Positions 42,100-52,869 of a DNA stretch of 64,000 nt are shown piece by piece. The first letter of the stretch is position 1. Every line of letters begins with the position of its first letter. Source of the DNA: an uncultured Paracoccaceae bacterium (GTDB lineage: Bacteria > Pseudomonadota > Alphaproteobacteria > Rhodobacterales > Rhodobacteraceae). Location of the stretch: NCBI GenBank assembly GCA_947492475.1, contig CANLNM010000004.1:1-64000 (forward strand). Direction: 5' to 3'. The notes beneath the pieces were generated by a model that saw only the letters and a list, made by a program, of their open reading frames with translations, was not told where the DNA came from and ran no database searches. Made by a program: the position numbers and the translations under genes.

Positions 42100-43686
42100 T
42101 CAGTGCCGGAAATGGCGCATGCCCGTCAGAACCATGGCCAATCCGGCCTCATCAGCAGCTGCGATCACTTCGTCGTCCCGCATGGACCCGCCCGGCTGAA
42201 TCACACATGTCGCGCCAGCAGCGGCGGCTTCGAGCAATCCGTCAGGGAATGGGAAAAACGCATCGGACGCCACAGCCGACCCGATGGTCAGCGGTGTGGC
42301 CAGACCCAGCGTTTCTGCCATGCGCTCTGCCTTTTTGGCGGCGATCAATGCGCTGTCAACGCGGCTCATTTGACCGGCACCAACGCCAACGGTTGCACCG
42401 TCGTTGACATAGACGATGGCGTTGGATTTCACGTGTTTCGCGATTTTCCAAGCCAGCAGCAGGTCCTGCATCTGGGCATCTGTTGGGGCCAATTTGGTCA
42501 CCACTTTCAGATCGTCCAGACCGACGAACCCGGTATCTTTGCCCTGTACCAACATGCCGCCGGACACCTGACGATAGGTCAGACCGGTTTCTGCAGGGTC
42601 GGACAGGCCGTCTGTCAGCAACAAACGCAGGTTTTTCTTGGCTGCAAAAATTTCCTGAGCCGCGTCATCCGCGCCGGGGGCAATCACAACTTCGGTAAAG
42701 ATTTCGGTGATCGCGCGCGCCGTGTCGGCGTCCAGTTTCTGGTTCAGCGCGACAATCCCGCCAAAGGCCGACGTACGGTCGCAGTCAAACGCTTTGCGAT
42801 AGGCGTCTTCCAGCGTTTTGCCCTGCGCAACACCGCAAGGATTGGCGTGTTTGATGATCGCACAGGCCGGGCCATTCGCTGGGTCAAATTCACTGACCAG
42901 TTCAAACGCCGCGTCTGTGTCGTTGATGTTGTTATAAGACAGCTCTTTGCCCTGCAATTGACGTGCAGTGGCGACACCGGGACGGTTTGAACCATCGGTG
43001 TAAAACGCAGCCTGCTGATGGGGGTTTTCACCATAGCGCAAGGTTTGCGCCAATGTGCCCGCAAACGCACGACGGCGGGGTGTTTCTACGCCTATCGCAT
43101 CCGCCATCCACGTGCTAACAGCCGCGTCATAGGCTGCGGTGCGCGCATAAGCCGTCTGGGCCAGTTTTTTGCGGAATTTGGGGCAGGTTGCGCCGTCATG
43201 CTGATCCATATCGCCCAGCAATTTGTCGTAATCCTGCACATCCACCACAACCGATACAAAGGCGTGGTTCTTGGCCGCCGCACGGATCATCGCCGGGCCG
43301 CCAATGTCGATGTTTTCGATACAGGCATCGTAATCGCCACCTGCGGCGACGGTTTCTTCAAACGGGTAAAGGTTCACCACCAACAGATCGATGGCGCTGA
43401 TGTCGTGTTCCTGCATGGACGCCAGATGCGCATCATTGTCACGCAGCGCCAACAGTCCGCCATGTACGCCGGGATGCAGGGTTTTGACCCGGCCATCCAT
43501 CATTTCAGGGAAATTGGTCACATCCGACACGTCACGCACTGGAATGCCCGCATCGCGGATCATTTTGGCAGAGCCGCCAGTCGACAGCAAATCCACACCG
43601 CGCTCGCTCAGCGCTTTGGCGAGGTCGATCAATCCGGTTTTGTCCGAAACGGACAATAATGCACGGCGAATTTTGTGGTCAGTCAT
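42100..43686 (-). CDS. purH: bifunctional AICAR transformylase/IMP cyclohydrolase
   Basis: A 528-residue enzyme for the last two steps of IMP synthesis. The N-terminal cyclohydrolase domain (about 1-195) has [24 protein letters not shown] and [13 protein letters not shown]. The transformylase domain has [25 protein letters not shown] (catalytic Lys-His) and [10 protein letters not shown]. The ATG at 43686 is better than the in-frame TTG 18 bases upstream. It starts 14 bases after the heparinase-like gene. Confidence 0.97.
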   Translation of the reverse strand: MTDHKIRRALLSVSDKTGLIDLAKALSERGVDLLSTGGSAKMIRDAGIPVRDVSDVTNFPEMMDGRVKTLHPGVHGGLLALRDNDAHLASMQEHDISAIDLLVVNLYPFEETVAAGGDYDACIENIDIGGPAMIRAAAKNHAFVSVVVDVQDYDKLLGDMDQHDGATCPKFRKKLAQTAYARTAAYDAAVSTWMADAIGVETPRRRAFAGTLAQTLRYGENPHQQAAFYTDGSNRPGVATARQLQGKELSYNNINDTDAAFELVSEFDPANGPACAIIKHANPCGVAQGKTLEDAYRKAFDCDRTSAFGGIVALNQKLDADTARAITEIFTEVVIAPGADDAAQEIFAAKKNLRLLLTDGLSDPAETGLTYRQVSGGMLVQGKDTGFVGLDDLKVVTKLAPTDAQMQDLLLAWKIAKHVKSNAIVYVNDGATVGVGAGQMSRVDSALIAAKKAERMAETLGLATPLTIGSAVASDAFFPFPDGLLEAAAAGATCVIQPGGSMRDDEVIAAADEAGLAMVLTGMRHFRH

Positions 43687-43700
43687 TGGTGGGCAGCCTT

Positions 43701-45476
43701 TCAATCCTGGACATCTGGTGTCGCGAGCGTGCCATCCTGCACAAGGTCACGCACCACCGAAGGGGTTTCGTGTGCCTTGGCCAATGACCATCGGACGCGC
43801 GTCGCATATGACATTGCACGCCCAGATAAAACCACTTGCTGTGTCGCACGGGGCCTTAATCGTCCATTTTCCAGATAAACTGACGGTTCCAGCCGCATTT
43901 CGGCGCTTCCGTCCTGTCGAAACACCCAAACTTCGCCGGATTTCAGTGCCAGACTGATCGCGGCACCGCCCAGATCCATCGACACGTCGACCTCTGGGTG
44001 CAAATGGAATCGGATGTCATAGGGGATGCCCTGCAGGCTGGATCGATCCAATGCTTTGTCAAACAGGCCATGGTCCTCTTTGGTGATCGCCGCCAGATAA
44101 TCCTCGCCGATCAGGGCGCGACCATCCAAGGATAGTTCCAAGGTGCGGCCATGGGTCAGGCCAAACAGTTTCTGATAGCCGTCGTGAAACAGCTCGATCC
44201 GCTGGGAATCATCGTGTTTGTTGCTTTCGGCGCTGACCTTGGCGGGCACGTCGATCAGCAATTCGCGCGACAGACCCGACAAACCGCTGGCCTTGCCCAG
44301 ACGAGAGGATGAATATCCTTCCAGCCCCAAGGTTGAATGACTGGGGGTTGCCCGCCCAGCGCGTCGCCATTCTTCGCCAAAACTGGCGCCCGATCCGCAA
44401 TTGACGATCACCGGACGGCGCCCGGATGTCAGTTCAAACGCCAGCGTGGATGCGTGGGCATCATGGCTTTCGCGCCCAGTGGGTGGCGCTGCGGCGTCGA
44501 CAATCACAGATGACCGCCCACAAGACACCCGCGCAAACCCCATCCGCAACCCAGTATGGGGCTGCTTTTTCACACCAGACGCGGCCAGCGCCATGTCCAA
44601 CCGACCATCCAGACCGCGACCGCCACCATGGAACCGCGCCAGCGATCCGTCTTTGTGACGCAGCGCCCGCAACGTGGGCACAATCCGTTCAATGGCTTCG
44701 CGATGCGCCTTTGACACTTGGCGATTTGCAGCGTTCAGCGCCTCTGCTGCCCAGTTCAACAATGTCAGAACTTCTAACAATTCTTCGGGGTTGCGTGTCG
44801 CCAGACCGCCCTGTTCATCAATCTGCGCCGCGCATTCACGAGCCAGAGCCGCCTCGGCTGGGGTGGCGTGGCTTTCTTTGCCCAACAAAGAATGCCCTGC
44901 GTAAATTGCCCCGGTCAACGCTTCGAATCGTTCCACGCCGGGGCGGGTCGCCGGCCAACGACGGGCCAGAAATTCCGCCTGATGGGTCAGGCTTTGATAA
45001 AAGGCATCAGAAAACGCTTTGTCACGGCCCCGCAACAAAAAGGTCGCGTGATGGATCAACCGGATCAACCGCCGCCCGGTCAGTTCCGGCGTCCAGCCCG
45101 GCCCGGTGCCACGACCATAGGTTTTGATCCAGTCCCCAACCCAAAGGCCTGCGATTTCGCGCGCCCGCGCATCCCCCACCGCCGCCAGATCATCGAGCCA
45201 TGTAAACCCTTGGATCACTTCGGCAAATGCTTCGTCCGGGGCGTCCACATCCCACAGGGATTTGCCCGGTGCTTCGATCAGGTGACCGGCGAATAACAGA
45301 TTGCCCGCAATCAACTGTTTGCCACGTGCAAACAGGCCAATGGTGCGGGGTTCAGGTTGAGACACAAATCCTTTGGCTGCCGTCACGCGGGACGTCAGGC
45401 GCGCATGCACGCGATGCATCAGGCGGGTTCGCCTTGCTGTCCATGTCCGGGCCTTGGCCAAGATCTGCTGCCTCAT
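43701..45476 (-). CDS. heparinase II/III family protein
   Basis: 591 residues: an alpha/alpha toroid N-terminal region (about 60-330), then the Heparinase_II_III beta-sandwich domain with [24 protein letters not shown] and [30 protein letters not shown]. The His and Tyr/Arg positions fit polysaccharide lyases, but there is no signal peptide, which is unusual for a lyase. It is a fixed neighbour of purH and rsmB in this group of bacteria, and the true substrate is unknown. The Shine-Dalgarno at 45476 is weak. Confidence 0.85.
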   Translation of the reverse strand: MRQQILAKARTWTARRTRLMHRVHARLTSRVTAAKGFVSQPEPRTIGLFARGKQLIAGNLLFAGHLIEAPGKSLWDVDAPDEAFAEVIQGFTWLDDLAAVGDARAREIAGLWVGDWIKTYGRGTGPGWTPELTGRRLIRLIHHATFLLRGRDKAFSDAFYQSLTHQAEFLARRWPATRPGVERFEALTGAIYAGHSLLGKESHATPAEAALARECAAQIDEQGGLATRNPEELLEVLTLLNWAAEALNAANRQVSKAHREAIERIVPTLRALRHKDGSLARFHGGGRGLDGRLDMALAASGVKKQPHTGLRMGFARVSCGRSSVIVDAAAPPTGRESHDAHASTLAFELTSGRRPVIVNCGSGASFGEEWRRAGRATPSHSTLGLEGYSSSRLGKASGLSGLSRELLIDVPAKVSAESNKHDDSQRIELFHDGYQKLFGLTHGRTLELSLDGRALIGEDYLAAITKEDHGLFDKALDRSSLQGIPYDIRFHLHPEVDVSMDLGGAAISLALKSGEVWVFRQDGSAEMRLEPSVYLENGRLRPRATQQVVLSGRAMSYATRVRWSLAKAHETPSVVRDLVQDGTLATPDVQD

Positions 45477-45536
45477 TGTGATGCGTGTTTTGCATCTTGT
45501 TGTTGGCAGGCATCATAGACAGGACAAAGGCGCGAG

Positions 45537-46799
45537 TCACGCAGGCTTTCGCAGAACCGCCATATAAAATCCGTCCATGCCGCCGCGTTCCTGCCAGAAA
45601 TCCGGGCGCAGACGCAGGCCGCCTTCTTCGGTGATCCAGTCCGGATCGACACCGTCGACGTTCAAGGCATCGCGATCTACCACCAGATCCGGGTGGCGAT
45701 CCAGCGCATCGTCGATCTGCACTTCGCCTTCATCGGGCAGCAGTGAACAGGTGCAAAACACCAGCCGCCCGCCGGGTTTCAGCATCGTCAGCGCGTGATC
45801 GATCATGTCGCCCTGCTGGGCGATCAGTTCGGCAAATTCAGCGCCATCTTTGGCATAGGGCAAATCCGGGTGGCGGCGAATCGTGCCGGTCGCCGAACAG
45901 GGCGCATCCAACAGAACCGCGTCGAATCCTTCGCCCTCAAAGGCAAAGGCGTCGGACACCACGCATTTGGCGGTCAGCCCAGTACGTTTCAGATTTTCCC
46001 GCACCCGCGCCATGCGGCCCTCGGATACGTCAACGGCGGTGACATCCGCGCCAGCGGCCGCCATCTGCATGGTTTTGCCGCCCGGTGCAGCGCATAAATC
46101 AACGACTTTTTCGCCCTTTTGTGGCGCCATCAGGCGCACGGGCAACGCGGCGGCTGCATCCTGCACCCACCAATCGCCGGATTTGTATCCCGGCAGCAAT
46201 GACACCTGCGCCCCGTCGCGAATCCGCCACGATCCACTGGGCAACGCTTCGCCCGGCAAACCATCCGGCACAGGACCGTTCAGCGTCAGATCCAGCGGCG
46301 CCCCTGCGAAATGGGCGCGTTCGATTTGTTGCAGCGCTTTGTCGCCCCAAGCCTGGGTCAGGGGACGGCGCAACCAACGGGGCATGACGGAAACGGGCAG
46401 TTTATCCCATCCGTCTTTGGCCGCATCAATTTTACGCAACACCGCATTGACCAGACCGCGATATTTCATCGTGCGTTTGGACCGACCGACGATTTCCACA
46501 CAGGCATTCACCACGCCATGCGCCGCCGTGCCGGTGCAAATTTCCAACGTGCCAAGGCGCAAAACGTTTTGAACGGCCAGCGGGGGTTTGCGTTGCAGAA
46601 ACGGTTTCAGCATCCGATCCGCGCGTTCCAGAGTGCGCAATGTATCCAGCGCCAACCGCTGGGCGCGGGCGCGATCCTCGGGCACCAGTCGGTCCAGCGC
46701 CCCTGCGCCGATCAATTCAGACATCAGACGGCCTTCTTCGATCACCTGCCCCAGCAGGTAATGTGCAGCACGACGCGGAGCGAGGCCAGTCGGATCCAT
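45537..46799 (-). CDS. rsmB: 16S rRNA m5C967 methyltransferase RsmB
   Basis: A 420-residue RNA methyltransferase: N-terminal NusB-like domain (about 1-130), then the SAM-dependent catalytic domain with VVDLCAAPGGKTMQMAA, LLDAPCSATGTIRRHPD (catalytic Cys) and FCTCSLLPDEGE (second Cys). The ATG at 46799 is preceded by AAGGGAA; the open frame begins 21 bases earlier. It diverges from the small DUF1674 gene. Confidence 0.94.
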   Translation of the reverse strand: MDPTGLAPRRAAHYLLGQVIEEGRLMSELIGAGALDRLVPEDRARAQRLALDTLRTLERADRMLKPFLQRKPPLAVQNVLRLGTLEICTGTAAHGVVNACVEIVGRSKRTMKYRGLVNAVLRKIDAAKDGWDKLPVSVMPRWLRRPLTQAWGDKALQQIERAHFAGAPLDLTLNGPVPDGLPGEALPSGSWRIRDGAQVSLLPGYKSGDWWVQDAAAALPVRLMAPQKGEKVVDLCAAPGGKTMQMAAAGADVTAVDVSEGRMARVRENLKRTGLTAKCVVSDAFAFEGEGFDAVLLDAPCSATGTIRRHPDLPYAKDGAEFAELIAQQGDMIDHALTMLKPGGRLVFCTCSLLPDEGEVQIDDALDRHPDLVVDRDALNVDGVDPDWITEEGGLRLRPDFWQERGGMDGFYMAVLRKPA

Positions 46800-46865
46800 G
46801 GGTCTTCCCTTGTTTTGCAATGGCCGGGGGGTATATCAAAGGGCAAGCTCTGACAAGGAAGAGAC

Positions 46866-47048
46866 ATGTCTGATACGCAAGATACCGACAAAGATTTGCC
46901 AGATGCCGCCAAACGCGCCCTGGCTGAGGCCGAAGAACGGCGCGCCAAAGCCAAAGACGCGATGCCGGTCGAACTGGGCGGGCGCGATGGCCCCGAACCG
47001 GTGCGCTATGGCGATTGGGAAAAAAAGGGCATCGCCGTCGATTTTTAG
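46866..47048 (+). CDS. DUF1674/SDHAF4-type succinate dehydrogenase assembly factor
   Basis: A 60-residue protein with a charged helix (AKRALAEAEERRAKAKD) and the strongly conserved C-terminus GPEPVRYGDWEKKGIAVDF. This tail defines the family, whose eukaryotic member SDHAF4 binds flavinylated SdhA and aids complex II assembly. In this bacterium the role is inferred from homology. AAGGAAGAG lies just before the ATG. Single gene between rsmB and dapB. Confidence 0.88.
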   Translation: MSDTQDTDKDLPDAAKRALAEAEERRAKAKDAMPVELGGRDGPEPVRYGDWEKKGIAVDF

Positions 47049-47064
47049 GCGCGCCGTTGGGGTT

Positions 47065-47874
47065 TTACAGCCCTAGCACATCAAACATGTCATATTCGCC
47101 GGGTTTCTGATCTTGGCCCCACAGCGCCGCTTTGAGCGCGCCGCGCGCAAAAATCGCCCGATCCGTTGCCATGTGGCGCAGCACGATTCGTTCGCCAGCC
47201 GCAGCAAACAGCACATCATGTTCGCCAACAATGTCGCCGCCCCGGATCGCTGAAAACCCGATATCGCCGCGTTTGCGCGCGCCCGTTATGCCGTCACGAC
47301 CAGAATCGGTCACGTCCTTTAGGTCGACGCCGCGCCCATCCGCCGCCGCCTGCCCCAGCATCAGGGCCGTGCCTGATGGGGCGTCAACTTTGTGATGGTG
47401 ATGGGCTTCGATCACTTCGATATCGAAATCTTCGTCCAAGGCGGCCGCGACTTTTTGGGTCAATTGCACCAACAGGTTCACACCCAACGACATGTTGCCC
47501 GCCCGCACAATCACAGCGTGGCGCGCGCATGGTTCCAACTGGGCGATGTCATCCTCGGTCATGCCGGTTGTGCCAATCACATGCACAGCGCGGGCCTGCG
47601 CGGCCAATTTGGCAAATTCGATTGTTGCGGCGGGGGCGGTAAAGTCAATCACCGCCTGTGCCCGCGCAAAAGCATCCAGCGGATCGCTATCCACGGTCAC
47701 GCCGACCGCTTGGCCGCCCATGCATTCGCCAATGTCGCGCCCGATCCAGTCATGGCCGGGGCGTTCAATCGTGCCGACCAATTTGCATTTGTCGCTGTTC
47801 AAAACTGACTGAATCAACATCTGGCCCATCCGGCCTGATGCACCTGTGATCACAATTCCGGGCAAATCGCTCAT
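47065..47874 (-). CDS. dapB: 4-hydroxy-tetrahydrodipicolinate reductase
   Basis: A 269-residue NAD(P)H enzyme of the diaminopimelate/lysine pathway. The nucleotide-binding motif is [14 protein letters not shown], and the substrate-binding and catalytic region is [16 protein letters not shown] (His pair and Lys). The ATG at 47874 has AAGGAG 9 bases upstream. It is transcribed away from rbfA with 71 bases between. Confidence 0.97.
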   Translation of the reverse strand: MSDLPGIVITGASGRMGQMLIQSVLNSDKCKLVGTIERPGHDWIGRDIGECMGGQAVGVTVDSDPLDAFARAQAVIDFTAPAATIEFAKLAAQARAVHVIGTTGMTEDDIAQLEPCARHAVIVRAGNMSLGVNLLVQLTQKVAAALDEDFDIEVIEAHHHHKVDAPSGTALMLGQAAADGRGVDLKDVTDSGRDGITGARKRGDIGFSAIRGGDIVGEHDVLFAAAGERIVLRHMATDRAIFARGALKAALWGQDQKPGEYDMFDVLGL

Positions 47875-47945
47875 GGTATGTCTCCTTTGCGTTTCCTTGC
47901 CTGCAATGTTGTGCACCGCTTGGCAAGGGGTCGCAGGTGGCTTAC

Positions 47946-48389
47946 ATGAGCGGTATGTCAAAGAAAAGATTCAGCGAAGGCCGCGGGCCATCCCAACGAA
48001 TGCTGCGCGTCGGCGAAGTCATTCGTCGTACATTGTCGGAAATTTTGCAGCGTGGCGAAATCCATGATCCTGATTTGGGACGCATGCTGATCACTGTCGG
48101 CGAGGTGCGCGTCACCCCCGATCTGGGCATCGCGACGGCGTTTGTCCTGCCTCTGGGTGGCAAAAACGCCGAAGAAGCCATCGAAGTTCTGGCCCGCAAC
48201 AAAGGCGAGCTGCGCCGGATGATCGGCCGCAAGGCCCAGCTGAAACATGCGCCCGAATTGCGGTTTCGCATTGATGACACGTTCGATCAGATCGAACGCA
48301 CAGCGGCTTTGTTTGACAATGACCACATCCAACAGGATTTACGCACGCCAAGTGATGACCGCGAAACCGATGAGGATGACACCGTATGA
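47946..48389 (+). CDS. rbfA: ribosome-binding factor A
   Basis: A 147-residue KH-fold protein needed for late 30S maturation and cold growth. Motifs: [36 protein letters not shown] and the C-terminal half [19 protein letters not shown]. Normal length. ATG at 47946 with AGGTGG 6 bases upstream; a GTG at 47937 is also in frame. The next gene overlaps the stop by 4 bases. Confidence 0.95.
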   Translation: MSGMSKKRFSEGRGPSQRMLRVGEVIRRTLSEILQRGEIHDPDLGRMLITVGEVRVTPDLGIATAFVLPLGGKNAEEAIEVLARNKGELRRMIGRKAQLKHAPELRFRIDDTFDQIERTAALFDNDHIQQDLRTPSDDRETDEDDTV

Positions 48390-49117
48390 TCCCACAGGTG
48401 CGGGGCATATTTGCAGCAGCATTCACATTGCTGGCGACCCCCACCTTGGCGGTGACCTGTCAGGACATCACGTTTTCCGACGTCGATTTCACCATCTGTG
48501 ATGTCGATCCAAGCGTGGAAAACCTGCGTTTGTTCCATCTGGACCAAAACAACGCGCCTTTGGCATCGTTTCGCGAAATTGAACGCAGTCAGCCCGACCG
48601 CGCGCTATTGTTTGCGATGAATGCGGGCATGTATCATTCCGACCTGTCCCCCGTTGGGCACTATATCGAAAACAACACCCAGACCATGCGCGTCATCCCC
48701 AATGCGGGGCCGGGCAATTTTGGCATGTTGCCCAATGGCGTATTCTGCATTCAGGATGACATTGCGCAAGTGTTTGAAACCCTGGCCTATGTGGATCAAC
48801 AGCCCGACTGCACCCATGCCACACAATCCGGCCCGATGTTGGTGATTGATGGCGCGTTGCACCCCCGGTTCATCGAAGGATCAACCAGTCGGCATTTGCG
48901 CAACGGGGTGGGCACCAGTGCGGATGGCAGTCGCGTTGTGTTTGCGATTTCCAATCAGGTCGTCAATTTCCACACCTTTGCCCGCCTGTTTCGCGATCAT
49001 CTGAACCTGCCAAATGCGCTTTATTTTGATGGCAAAGTGTCCCGCCTGCATGCGCGGGATCTGAACCGGTCGGATAATGGCTTTGCGATGGGGCCGATTG
49101 TGGGCGTGCTAGAATAG
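48386..49117 (+). CDS. phosphodiester glycosidase (NAGPA/DUF2233) family protein
   Basis: A 243-residue exported protein with a signal peptide (to about residue 22). It shows the NAGPA-domain motifs ALLFAMNAGMYHSDLSPVGHYIEN, GNFGMLPNGVF, ATQSGPMLVIDG, RNGVGTSADGSRVVFAIS and ALYFDGKVSRLH. Family members hydrolyse sugar phosphodiesters on the cell surface or in the periplasm. It overlaps rbfA by 4 bases and precedes truB, so it is expressed with ribosome-assembly genes although its function looks unrelated. Confidence 0.88.
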   Translation: MIPQVRGIFAAAFTLLATPTLAVTCQDITFSDVDFTICDVDPSVENLRLFHLDQNNAPLASFREIERSQPDRALLFAMNAGMYHSDLSPVGHYIENNTQTMRVIPNAGPGNFGMLPNGVFCIQDDIAQVFETLAYVDQQPDCTHATQSGPMLVIDGALHPRFIEGSTSRHLRNGVGTSADGSRVVFAISNQVVNFHTFARLFRDHLNLPNALYFDGKVSRLHARDLNRSDNGFAMGPIVGVLE

Positions 49118-49179
49118 CTTGACGCAACCCGCGGCGACAGATAGCACGCCGCCTTTCCTTGGAACTTCGGAGGCACCAC

Positions 49180-50094
49180 ATGGCGCGCAAACGCAAAGGT
49201 CGTGACATTTCAGGCTGGCTTGTGGTGGATAAACCCGCCGGGATCACGTCCACATCCGTGGTGAACAAAGTGCGCTGGGCGCTGGATGCCAAAAAGGCCG
49301 GCCATGCGGGCACCCTAGACCCAGAAGCAACCGGCGTTTTGGCCGTCGCATTGGGCGAAGCGACGAAAACAGTGCCCTACATCACCGACGCGCTAAAGGC
49401 CTATACGTTTACCGTAAATCTGGGCGCGGCCACCAACACCGATGACGCCGAAGGCGAAGTGATCGCCCAAAGCGACCTGCGCCCGTCTGATGAGGATATC
49501 AAGGCCGCACTGGGCCAGTTCATCGGTGACATTCAACAGGTTCCGCCTGCGTTTTCTGCCGTGAAAATCGACGGTCAACGCGCCTATAAAAAGGCCCGTG
49601 ATGGCGAAGAATTCGAACTGGCTGCCCGCCCGCTATGGGTCGAGGAATTGTTGTTGGTGGATCGCCCCGATCCCGATCACGTTGTGCTGGAAATGACCTG
49701 TGGCAAAGGCGGGTATGTGCGGTCAATTGCGCGCGACTTGGGTGCTGCACTGGGTTGTTATGGCCATGTGCAAACCCTGCGGCGCGTGTGGTCCGGCCCG
49801 TTTGATGCCAGTGACGGCATTACGCTGGAAATGCTGGATGCCCATGCCAAAACCGGCGAACTTGATCACTATATCCGCCCGCTGGAACAAGGCCTAGAGG
49901 ACCTGCCCCAAGTGATGTGCCCCGCCGAAAGCATCGTGCGTTTGCGCAATGGCAACCCCGCCTTGGTGATTGCGACGGATGTGGATTATGGCGAAGAATG
50001 CTGGGCGTCCCATAACGGTCAAGCCATCGCGGTTGGTACATATAAATCAGGCGAAATTCACCCGACCCGCGTGTTTGTGCCCCCCAGCAGCTAG
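49180..50094 (+). CDS. truB: tRNA pseudouridine55 synthase
   Basis: A 304-residue enzyme that makes pseudouridine 55 in the T loop of tRNAs. The catalytic motif is [14 protein letters not shown] (Asp), preceded by [13 protein letters not shown], with the [19 protein letters not shown] and [10 protein letters not shown] motifs following. CGGAGG lies 7 bases before the chosen ATG. Confidence 0.97.
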   Translation: MARKRKGRDISGWLVVDKPAGITSTSVVNKVRWALDAKKAGHAGTLDPEATGVLAVALGEATKTVPYITDALKAYTFTVNLGAATNTDDAEGEVIAQSDLRPSDEDIKAALGQFIGDIQQVPPAFSAVKIDGQRAYKKARDGEEFELAARPLWVEELLLVDRPDPDHVVLEMTCGKGGYVRSIARDLGAALGCYGHVQTLRRVWSGPFDASDGITLEMLDAHAKTGELDHYIRPLEQGLEDLPQVMCPAESIVRLRNGNPALVIATDVDYGEECWASHNGQAIAVGTYKSGEIHPTRVFVPPSS

Positions 50095-50132
50095 GGGTTC
50101 CCCCCGGCCCATCCGCCGGGTAAACCTGCCCT

Positions 50133-50651
50133 ATGATCACACGCGAACACCTAAAAGACGACGCCGCATCCATTGCCATCTATTCAGATTGCGAACGGTA
50201 TCGTTACAGCCTGACACGGGTTTGGGATGCGAATGGCGGCAAGGTGCATTTTGTCATGCTCAACCCGTCCACCGCCACCGAAGTCCAAAACGACCCCACC
50301 GTGGAACGTTGTGAACGTCGGGCGCGGGCGCTGGGATTTGGGGGCTTTCGCGTGACCAATATTTTTGCATGGCGCGACACCGATCCACGTAAAATGCGGG
50401 CGGCTGCGGACCCAGTTGGACCTGCAAATGACGCCGCCATTCTGGACGGACAAGCTTGGGCAGATCGGACAATTTGTGCTTGGGGCGCGCATGGGGATCA
50501 CCTGAACCGCGGCGTGGCCGTGCATCGTTTGTTAAGACAGTCCCAAAACCCGTTATATTCATTGGGCTTGACCAAACAGGGCCACCCCAAACACCCGCTC
50601 TATATCAGCTATCAAACCCAACCCACGATCTGGATTGCAACCGACGGCTAG
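50133..50651 (+). CDS. DUF1643 family protein
   Basis: A 172-residue protein with the conserved VHFVMLNPSTATEVQNDPTVERCERRA segment, FRVTNIFAWRDTDPRKM, and a C-terminal LTKQGHPKHPLYIS. This is the DUF1643 pattern, which has no established function. It follows truB by 38 bases, and no role can be assigned. Confident as a real gene by family conservation. Confidence 0.88.
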   Translation: MITREHLKDDAASIAIYSDCERYRYSLTRVWDANGGKVHFVMLNPSTATEVQNDPTVERCERRARALGFGGFRVTNIFAWRDTDPRKMRAAADPVGPANDAAILDGQAWADRTICAWGAHGDHLNRGVAVHRLLRQSQNPLYSLGLTKQGHPKHPLYISYQTQPTIWIATDG

Positions 50652-50745
50652 CGTTAACCAAATTCTGCATAATCGTTCTGCAATTGTTCCAGATTGTGAT
50701 AAGTTTAGACAACGTGAGTAGATTCGTAAGCGAAAGTCGGTCTCA

Positions 50746-51660
50746 ATGCTTGCCCTTTTAGGCCTTCTTGGCCTCGCTTTTACTGGTTTTGCAGTGTTTG
50801 ATCCGCCCCTTGATCAAATCGGGGCGGACGACGATTCTATGCCTGATAGCGATGGCACATTAGGAACTGGCCCGGACATCCTAGCACCTGACGCATCCAT
50901 CGAAACCGACCCATTGGACACAGCACCAACCGACCCGGCTGGTGCAACGCTTACCGGTACCGACGAGATCGACGAACTCTTCTCTGGGGAGGGTGATGAT
51001 GCTGTTTCCGGGATGGGCGGCAATGATTATCTGGACGGCGAAGATGGCAATGACAGCCTTTTGGGTGGTGAAGGCGACGACCGTGTTCATGGCGGCACCG
51101 GCGACGACACGCTCAGTGGGGGGCTGGGGGATGACAGTCTATATGGACACACCGGCGACGATATTTTGAACGGGGATTTCGGGGACGATACCCTGATTGC
51201 CGGGGCCGGAAATGACATCGTTTACGGGGGCGTCGGCGCCGATACAATCGCCGGCAATGACGGTGATGATAACCTGATCGGGGGCGCTGGTCAGGACGTG
51301 CTGCATGGCGGAGAAGGGGACGACATCGTCACCGGCTCTGGGGATGCAGCGGATCGCGATTATCTGAATGGGGGTCAGGGCAACGACATCCTGATCGCTG
51401 GCGAAGATGATTGGATGAATGGCGGCGACGGCAGCGATACCTTTGCGCTGACAGATGGCACCGGCGCATCCACTATTGACGATTTCGATGCCACCGAGGA
51501 TATTTTGCAGGTCATCTATGACCCCAGCGCCGGCATTCCGGAATTGAGCATCGCCAATATCGACAATGGGATCGCTTTGTTGTCAGACGGCGTTGCCGTC
51601 GTGAACCTGCTGGGTGTCAGCGAATTGGATTTGTCCAGCGTCGCCTTAGTGGCCGCCTGA
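50746..51660 (+). CDS. RTX calcium-binding protein with an N-terminal hydrophobic segment
   Basis: 304 residues. Starts [18 protein letters not shown], which may be a membrane anchor or uncleaved signal. It is followed by an acidic, Asp/Pro-rich link (about 20-65) and about a dozen GGxGxDxxx/GDxGDD-type repeats (about 70-225). The C-terminal part ([13 protein letters not shown], then [19 protein letters not shown]) resembles the tail of type I exported RTX proteins. It sits between DUF1643 and rpsO genes. Unlike the RTX protein at 5.6 kb it carries the extra hydrophobic start. The partner exporter is not in the window. Confidence 0.78.
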   Translation: MLALLGLLGLAFTGFAVFDPPLDQIGADDDSMPDSDGTLGTGPDILAPDASIETDPLDTAPTDPAGATLTGTDEIDELFSGEGDDAVSGMGGNDYLDGEDGNDSLLGGEGDDRVHGGTGDDTLSGGLGDDSLYGHTGDDILNGDFGDDTLIAGAGNDIVYGGVGADTIAGNDGDDNLIGGAGQDVLHGGEGDDIVTGSGDAADRDYLNGGQGNDILIAGEDDWMNGGDGSDTFALTDGTGASTIDDFDATEDILQVIYDPSAGIPELSIANIDNGIALLSDGVAVVNLLGVSELDLSSVALVAA

Positions 51661-51807
51661 TCCCTTTTGCTCAGAAAACTCTTCCCTTTTTGAAAGAATC
51701 CGCTTAGACGCGGCCAATCGTTTGCAGCAATGTTGACGATGCTCCATGGGCCCTGCTGGACGACATCCCGGCCTGCGCCATTCACCTCATCCATAAAGGA
51801 GACCCCG

Positions 51808-52077
51808 ATGTCGATTACTGTTGAAGAAAAAGCACGCGTTATCAAAGAATTCGGCACCAAAGAAGGCGATACAGGTTCGCCAGAAGTTCAGGTTGCCATC
51901 CTGACATCACGCATCAACACCCTGACAGAGCACTTCAAATACCACAAAAAAGACAACCACGGTCGTCGTGGTCTTTTGAAAATGGTTGCTCTGCGTCGTA
52001 AGCTTTTGGATTACACCAAAGCCAAAGACGAGGCCCGTTACCAGGACCTGATCAAAAAACTGGGCATCCGTCGCTAA
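51808..52077 (+). CDS. rpsO: 30S ribosomal protein S15
   Basis: An 89-residue rRNA-binding protein ([16 protein letters not shown]..., [34 protein letters not shown]). Normal length. AAGGAG lies 7 bases upstream of the ATG. It has its own terminator and is not directly followed by pnp, unlike in many bacteria. Confidence 0.98.
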   Translation: MSITVEEKARVIKEFGTKEGDTGSPEVQVAILTSRINTLTEHFKYHKKDNHGRRGLLKMVALRRKLLDYTKAKDEARYQDLIKKLGIRR

Positions 52078-52098
52078 GACTGACACCCTTTTGGTTCA

Positions 52099-52125
52099 AA
52101 CGCTCGCCCTTTGGCGGGCGTTTTC
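52099..52125 (+). terminator. rpsO terminator
   Basis: CGCTCGCC/GGCGGGCG (one G-T pair) with loop CTTT followed by TTTTC and a further T-run. It lies between rpsO and the deacetylase gene. Confidence 0.8.
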
Positions 52126-52143
52126 ATTTTTACGGTTTGTGTT

Positions 52144-52869
52144 ATGCGGTTTGTTAAATTTTCGATTGTTGGCGTTGTCGTTTTGGGGCTGGTTGGGTTT
52201 GGCCTTCTCCATCTGAGCCGGTCCCGGACCTATCAAACCTTTGGCACCCTTTTGGATCGGGTTGAAACGCCGCAACAGGTGGTCGCCCTGACCTTTGACG
52301 ACGGACCAACACCGGCGCACACACACACTGTTCTAGATATTCTGGCCCGACACGATGTCCCGGCGACGTTTTACGTGACCGGACGCGACGCAGACGCGCA
52401 TCCCGATCTGATCCGCGCGATTGCTGATGACGGGCATGAAATCGGCAATCATTCCTGGTCTCATCAACGGATGGTGTTCATGCCGATGGGAGACATCCGG
52501 CGCGAAATTGAACAAACGGATGCCGCCATTCGCGCTGGCGGATATGACGGTCCCCTGACGTTTCGCCCGCCCTTTGGCAAAAAACTGTTTGGCCTGCCTT
52601 GGTTTCTGTCACAAACCGACCGCACCACAATCATGTGGTCCCAAGAGCCCGAACAGAGCGATCCGAACTCTGCCGCATCCATCACCGATCACGTCCTGAC
52701 GCAGACCAAAAACGGCGACATTATCCTGATGCATGTGATGTTTTCGTCCCGTCAATCGTCACGCGACGCCCTGCCCGCCATCATCACTGGATTACGGGGG
52801 CAGGGTTATCGTTTTGTCACGGTGTCTGACCTGTTAGACGGCCAATTGGACGATCAGGCCGCTAGATAA
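52144..52869 (+). CDS. polysaccharide deacetylase (NodB-homology) family protein
   Basis: A 241-residue protein with an N-terminal membrane helix (about 5-25) and a NodB domain: TFDDGPTPAHT (catalytic Asp, metal Asp), HEIGNHSWSHQRM (metal His pair), TFRPPFGKK (motif 3), and the later LMHVMFSSRQSS. It removes acetyl groups from sugar polymers such as peptidoglycan or chitin-like glycans at the outer face of the membrane. The ATG at 52144 is favoured because an upstream GTG would lie inside the rpsO terminator; its Shine-Dalgarno is weak. It overlaps the opposing asparaginase gene by 16 bases. Confidence 0.88.
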   Translation: MRFVKFSIVGVVVLGLVGFGLLHLSRSRTYQTFGTLLDRVETPQQVVALTFDDGPTPAHTHTVLDILARHDVPATFYVTGRDADAHPDLIRAIADDGHEIGNHSWSHQRMVFMPMGDIRREIEQTDAAIRAGGYDGPLTFRPPFGKKLFGLPWFLSQTDRTTIMWSQEPEQSDPNSAASITDHVLTQTKNGDIILMHVMFSSRQSSRDALPAIITGLRGQGYRFVTVSDLLDGQLDDQAAR

